A DNA stretch of 35,059 bases from Spirogloea muscicola (taxonomy: Eukaryota > Streptophyta > Zygnematophyceae > Spirogloeales > Spirogloeaceae). The notes under the pieces were generated by a model. It was not told the origin of the DNA. It was given only the letters and a program-made list of their open reading frames with translations, and ran no database searches. Below are positions 30,401 to 35,059 of the stretch, piece by piece (within the stretch, counting starts at the first letter, position 1; each line of letters begins with the position of its first letter). The DNA lies in the NCBI GenBank assembly GCA_009602725.1, contig WELB01000062.1, positions 215,143-250,201 on the forward strand, in the 5' to 3' direction. A program made the position numbers and the translations under genes.

Positions 30401-33151
30401 CCCTATTCCACGTGCGAGCTGGCGGTGCTGCCCTGGCATGGATGACGATCATACTTGCAACCCTTGGTCTACCCTTGCTATACCAGTCCACCAAGTGAGC
30501 ACCTCACTACATTGCTGTGCCACCAGAGCGTCCATGCATGGAGTAAATTGCAAGTCCTCTGTGTTCCTGCCTAATACGCATATTGACTTCTGTCTTGCAC
30601 ACTGATTGATCTGGTAATGCAACTTGTTGACTTGCACAATCTAGCATGTGCAACTTTTGTGCATTTTACCTGAGCACTTTTGTCAGACACAGCTCTTGCC
30701 CTCCATTGTTGTGAAGCCTCACCTACCACAGTCATGTTTGTCTTGGCAGCAAAGACCCTGGATACATCCCGGCTGCTGGCAACCAAGTCAGGCGAAGTGA
30801 CAAGAGTGAGGTGAGGTTTGCAGAGGCTTATGAGCGTCATGTGAAGGTCTTGTAAACCTGCACTATGGGTAGAAGCTTCTCGGAAAATTTTCAATCAGGG
30901 ACAGGGCAAAAGTCGCGTCTTTGTTTGTGCATCACAGGAGCCGTTGCTCCAGCTGAGGAGAGACATGAACAACCCAGTGCTGGTGGCTGGCCTGTGGTCA
31001 CAGCTATGTCCAACTTGTAAGGTATGTGAGACAACAGATGCGTCCTACAAAGCATTGTCCAAGGCATATGATAATGGTCACGAATGAGGAAGAGGAAACT
31101 TTGTCGTGGATTGAACCTGCTTGACTGCAGAGCTGTGAGCATGTGGAAGTTCTGAAGCATGCTCCTCACAAGTACAGGTTGGATGCACAGTATCTTGTCT
31201 TCATTCCTCGACTTGTCATTGATGTGAAGATTGTGAGGCCCCTGAGATCCAAGCACTGCTCCATCTGCAACCGCTGTGTTGAACAATTCGACCACCACTG
31301 TCCTTGGATATCAAATTGCGTGGGAAAGGTAGTTCCTGCATGCCAACGTTGAAGGCGGCTGGCTCGTCTTGACCAGTTCTCCCAAAGTTAGCATGTCTTG
31401 TACACGTGATGGATAGTCTGCCTTTGTTATCCTTTACCTCTGGTACCAGTGCTTCTTGTAGATTTAAATAATAAATACTTTTCTCAGCTTCATGTGCATT
31501 GAGATGCTGGCCATGAGCATTAGTCTTGCTTTGCAATTTGTATAAGCTTCTACTTGACCATGCTCTGTTGTGATTGTTGCTGTTTTTGTCATGCTTTTGC
31601 AGAAGAACAAATGGGAGTTTTTTGTCTTCTTGTGCATAGAGACACTGGCAATGGGCATTAGTCTTGCGTTTGCGGTCCATAGTAAGCTTCTGGTTGAAGA
31701 TTCTCTCTATTATGGTTGTTAAATTTCTTGCCATGCTTTTCGCATCCAGATCAGACAGCAAATACAACTCGCTTGTAGTTAATGCAGCTAACAATAGACA
31801 TCCTGCACACCACTCATTGTGCCAAGCTAGCATGCCAGCAGAAGAGCAATTGACAAAGGTACAGAGGACGCTGCATTGGCAGGGCTGTGGACGGATGTAG
31901 AGGCACCCCCACTACTTGGGCCTTGGATGCACCACATGGCAGTGGAGCACTGGGGAGCAGTGGCCTTTGTCTTCGGAGATCTCTTTATGCTTTTAGGTGT
32001 AGCAATGCTGGCCTGCACACAGGGTGCCCAGGTAGGCCCATTTTCTAGCAAGCAAGCCTATCAGCATCTGTACCTTGTCATTCAAGAATCATCGCTCGAC
32101 TCCACCTTTACCACGGTCGTGGCCCTGTGACTACTGCTAGAGTACTCCTTCAGACCTTGTCCATTCCTTTGGGCTGGCCTCTCCCAGGCACCAGTTAATC
32201 TGGCCGCGCTTGCTTCTTTTGCTAGAGGGTTGACTGTGCGGGTCAGTGACCACCTCTGTCCTTTTTGTGACTAGATTGGGAGGAACATCACGACCAACGA
32301 GCTGGCCAACTCCCATCGATATGGGTATCTGAAGGGCCCCGATGGCCGCTTTTACAATCCCTATGACCGAGGTGTCATCCAAAATTGCACTGACCTCCTC
32401 GTGAGGGGCCATAATGAGGTAGGTCAGGCCTTGGCGGCGCTTTTGAAGAGCAGCATTTTCACACCAGAAGCGTCACTTTGCCCCCTAAGCAGACTGCAAG
32501 TGGCTCTCGATGATGGACTTTCGAAAGCCGTCACAATACTTCATATTTCCAACAAAGGACAAACTTCTACAACTTACTTTCTGCTACTATCTGATGCTGT
32601 AGTTGACTTTCTCGTCTACATCGTATAGAGGTATGTGAGCTGCTTCACACTGCGTCCGTTTGTCAAGGTGCTCATAGCAGTACTACATGTGTTTGCAGGA
32701 CATTGAAGTGCCCTGGCAACCGCAGAAAGCGGTGGTGCCCTTGATGACTCGCTTTATAGGGAGGAAAAAATGCAACAGGAGCAGTTGCGACCACAATGGC
32801 CATGCTGCACATGCAGCAGACGACGTTGAGGGCGTTGAGGGCATTGATGACAGTGTGGGACAAGGAAGGACCGCAGGGGGCTTCCTCAGTGGCCTCTTTG
32901 GGAGGAGGCGGCTCGCTGTCGAGGCCACGTCTGGCATCAACCTTGGCCTTGCAGGGCTGGACGAGGATGCTGGCAGCTTCCACGGCAGCAGCAAAGCTAC
33001 GCGCGATGACGTGGAGAAGGGCTATGAGCATGGCATGTACTCCAGCCACGGGCCAGCAGCTGGGTCAGCGCCGGTGGGCCTCGGCCTAGGCCTTGGCAGA
33101 ATGCCGAGGACAGGACAGAACCCCCAAAGCCACCGAGAGGAAGCCTTATGA
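27498..33151 (+). CDS. Ankyrin-repeat DHHC protein S-acyltransferase (TIP1-like)
   Basis: Exons: 27498-27570, 27764-27835, 28150-28274, 28622-28762, 29051-29163, 29267-29346, 29550-29713, 30009-30201, 30395-30494, 30750-30810, 30938-31021, 31230-31328, 31603-31681, 31865-32031, 32275-32418, 32699-33151; product 715 aa, all phases agree. Residues about 40-256 hold ankyrin repeats ([53 protein letters not shown]). Hydrophobic segments lie at about 285-310 and 330-350. The Cys-rich domain has [13 protein letters not shown] and DHHC at residues 423-426 (31290-31301), followed by KNKWEFF and two more membrane segments. The protein should palmitoylate cysteines of endomembrane proteins; Arabidopsis TIP1 (about 620 aa) controls cell size and tip growth. 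The 150-residue C-terminal exon is longer and Gly-rich. A decayed duplicate of exon 13 sits in the intron before it. Confidence 0.95.
31485..31602 (+). pseudogene. Decayed tandem duplicate of TIP1 exon 13 within the preceding intron
   Basis: The stretch from CATGTGCATTGAG to CATGCTTTT closely parallels 31620-31740, which is exon 13 and its downstream intron start. It can be read [17 protein letters not shown], against [17 protein letters not shown] in the real exon. Its splice phase does not fit exon 12, so it is not a simple alternative exon. Confidence 0.75.
32150..32200 (+). repeat. Solo retroelement UTR module in a TIP1 intron
   Basis: CCATTCCTTTGGGCTGGCCT and neighbouring CCTTGT match the plus-oriented UTR module of the retroelement family. 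No tail coding sequence is attached. Confidence 0.5.
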
Positions 33152-33460
33152 GCTTCTTCACTACTGTAGTCCTCTTAGAAAAATTCAGTCACGAGCTCCA
33201 TGCTTTTCAGAAGGAGAGGCAGTCATTTCATACTGTGGGTGCTTCTGCTACTGGCGAGATATACATGATCGTCACAGCTACTGCTCCCACCTTTGGGTCT
33301 GTGGCAAGTTATAGAAGCCCACAGCAAAGATGGGAGGATGAAGACCAGGGTGTCTTGCAGATAGCTGCTCGGCCCCTCTTTTCATGCCACCAACACTGCT
33401 CTTCACGAGGTGGCTAAGCCAGCATGGCCCAGTAGGTGCCGCAGATGCGATGCAAGAGCG
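33152..33460. other. Gap between convergent TIP1-like and Lunapark genes
   Basis: It should contain both 3' UTRs; nothing else is recognised. Confidence 0.5.
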
Positions 33461-35059
33461 CTAGCTGAGGCCGCTATGAACAGTGCCAGTTTCGCCCTCC
33501 TCTTCCCTGCTGAGGTGTGCAATATCCAGCCCCGAGCCCGCAGCAAAGGGCGGCTGCTCGACTTCAGTTGCTTGTGCTTCTGTTACTGACGGAGTGGCAG
33601 CTTCACCAACAGTCAGCTGCTTCTGCGGTGGTCGCAGCTCCTGGTTCGCGGAGCCTGGGTCCTGCGCCTGGTGATTGCCGACCTCAGCAGTGGAGGGGCC
33701 ATTGAGGTGATTGCACCTCGGGCAGTAGTATGTCACAAAGCCGTAGTCCTCCTTGCGTGCCAAGCCTGTGCGAGGGCCGACAACCGCAGTACGTCAGGAG
33801 TTGGCCAGCAAGCAGAGCTGAGTTGAGGTGTCAAGCCCGCTGCACTGCGGCAATCACAGGCACATCTGTGCTGGCGGGAGTGCCTGAGGGAGCACTTGCC
33901 ATTGTGGGCGTGGCAGTGCTCGCAGATGAGGGCGAAGCACTGTGTGGGGTCCTCGCCAACAAGCATCGCCGCGAGCCGCGCAACCCAGCCCTGCCCCTGC
34001 CGTGCCTCCCATGCGCCGCCGTTGTCCTCGCGCTCCTCGCGATGCCACTGCTCTTGGGCGTCCCCGCGGCGATTGCTCTTGTCATCCCCAGATGCGCCGC
34101 CAGCGCCAAGCACAACTGGCGAGGCTCCAGGCCGTTCGCTATGCAAAGTCCTGGGTAGCCTGGAGGTCCCGCGCCGACGTGCGCCGACGGACTCATTGCC
34201 TCCCGCACAGTCTGGCTGGTCCTGGGCGGCGTTGCCGGGCGTGCGTTGCTGCCCTGCTACCGCTGCAGTGGCCGCTGAGTCCCCCGTCGGCGACAGCAGC
34301 AAGCGCGCCGAGTCCGGCGGGAGGCCCCGCGAGAGGAGCACGCTCGCGGCTGCCGCCTTTGCAGCTGGGTCTGTGTCGTATTGCTGCAGTGTGGCGGGGG
34401 TGGCAGCGAGCAAGCCAGCAAGCACCGCTTGCCGACAGTCAGTCACAATCACACGCCTCAAGTCCGACACCTTGAAAGTCTGCAGAGCAGCTGATGATCG
34501 TGCTGCTGGTGGCGGGGTCGTAGTGATGCATGATAAACCTTGCAATGGCAGCGGCAACCGACCTGGATGAGTTGCTGCATGACGTAGTAGTTGGACTTCT
34601 CCTTGAGCTCCTCGATCTTCTCATGCCGCTCTGCCTGCAGCCGCTCCAGCAGCGCCTGGTCACGCCGCGCCCCTGGACATGGTCCAGATTGCCAACAGCG
34701 ACGTAAGTGTCAACTTGAAAGCTGCAGCAGTGACACAGAACTCCAAGCGACTCAAAATTCCAACTTTGGGATGCAGTTCGTATCTCTCGAGGGCACAGAC
34801 GCTTGCACTTGCCAAGGAGCGCTCACTCATGGTGAAGAAGCGGCGGAGGGCTGTGTAGAGCGCCGCGGAGAGCGCCGGCAGGAGGAACACGGGCAGCGCG
34901 CGCAGCGCCCGCGCCTGCCAGGAGAGGTCCAGCGAGCGCGTCGTGGCCACCGCGAAGCCGAGCACGGCGCACTGCGCCCACGCAGCCAAAGCCGCCAGAC
35001 AATGAGGCGCCTCGCCTCGGCAGCCAGCGAGGGCGACGGCAGCCACGGCAGCGGCGGCG
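33461..35059 (-). CDS. LNP: Lunapark, ER tubule three-way-junction protein (N-terminus beyond window)
   Basis: Exons, high to low: 35059-34827 (partial), 34672-34563, 34383-33900, 33765-33461; phases agree. The first exon encodes two hydrophobic helices (LAALAAWAQCAVLGF; ALRALPVFLLPALSAALYTA). Then comes the family coiled coil LLERLQAERHEKIEELKEKS-NYYVMQQLIQ and QYDTDPAAKAAAASVLLS. A low-complexity linker leads to the C-terminal zinc finger, with CEHCHAHNG in exon 3 and YYCPRCNHLN in exon 4 (CPRC at 33713-33724), preceded by MLVGEDPTQCFALI. Lunapark stabilises junctions of the tubular ER network and in plants acts with RHD3/atlastin. No ATG is found before the window end, so the start lies outside. 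The intron 33766-33899 splits the zinc finger and has GC-AG ends. Confidence 0.93.
33766..33899 (-). other. GC-AG intron splitting the Lunapark zinc finger
   Basis: On the minus strand the exon ends CACAATG, then GCAAGT; the acceptor is TCGCACAG. The phase-1 join gives CHAHNG-LARKEDYG, as in the family. Confidence 0.85.

Noticed and set aside
31485-31602. Mutually exclusive alternative exon in TIP1
   Set aside because: The upstream copy would need a phase-2 entry while exon 12 ends in phase 0, and it meets stops in the required frame.
33148-33417. Plus-strand ORF after the TIP1 stop
   Set aside because: It has no domain and falls in the short gap between two convergent genes; most likely UTR.
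34439-34550. YDPATSS-like minus-strand reading near the Lunapark coiled coil
   Set aside because: It lies in the intron 34384-34562; the correct exon reads QQYDTDP and joins in phase to the preceding exon.
1-35059. tRNA, rRNA or CRISPR arrays
   Set aside because: No T-arm GGTTCGANTCC-like box with a matching acceptor stem, no rRNA-like block and no regularly spaced direct repeats were found.

Overview
This is nuclear DNA of a photosynthetic eukaryote, most likely a chlorophyte green alga (the trebouxiophyte-like guess is inference). The genes are dense in introns (often 100-300 nt, most with GT-AG ends), there are no operons or Shine-Dalgarno signals, and the recognisable proteins are plant-type: a plant synaptotagmin, a plastid-type GNAT acetyltransferase, FANCD2, a TIP1-like ankyrin-DHHC S-acyltransferase and a Lunapark protein. 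Gene 5' ends are strongly GC-rich with GCC/CGG runs, while gene bodies are near 50% GC. I rebuilt the exons by hand from splice sites, reading phase and family similarity.

Layout. 135-4110 (+): synaptotagmin/extended-synaptotagmin, 13 exons, 574 aa. 4900-5560: three truncated ends of a non-LTR retroelement. 5687-7402 (+): GNAT acetyltransferase, 6 exons. 7857-17013 (-): FANCD2, about 27 exons and about 1,490 aa, convergent with the GNAT gene. 17571-22135: retroelement island holding a frameshifted reverse transcriptase/endonuclease copy and several truncated tails in both orientations, with hairpin-bearing 3'-UTR modules. 22971-24745 (+): unidentified 470-aa coiled-coil membrane protein. 25700-27035: a second endonuclease-bearing retroelement remnant with UTR modules. 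27498-33151 (+): TIP1-like ankyrin-DHHC protein, 16 exons, 715 aa. 33461 to the window end (-): Lunapark, whose N-terminus lies outside the window.

The host genes are independent eukaryotic genes, not a pathway. Synaptotagmin and Lunapark both act at the ER (membrane contacts and tubule junctions), TIP1 acts on endomembranes, and FANCD2 acts in nuclear crosslink repair.

Most notable points: (1) the lysine that is monoubiquitinated in animal FANCD2 is Asn here; (2) at least five introns use GC-AG ends, a high share of the roughly 60 inferred; (3) one FANCD2 intron may be only 21 nt; (4) TIP1 carries a decayed tandem copy of one exon inside an intron; (5) a retroelement family has a conserved C-terminal tail seen about nine times and a 3' UTR made of repeated GGGCTGGC/GCCAGCCC hairpin modules; (6) several perfect short hairpins have no assigned role.
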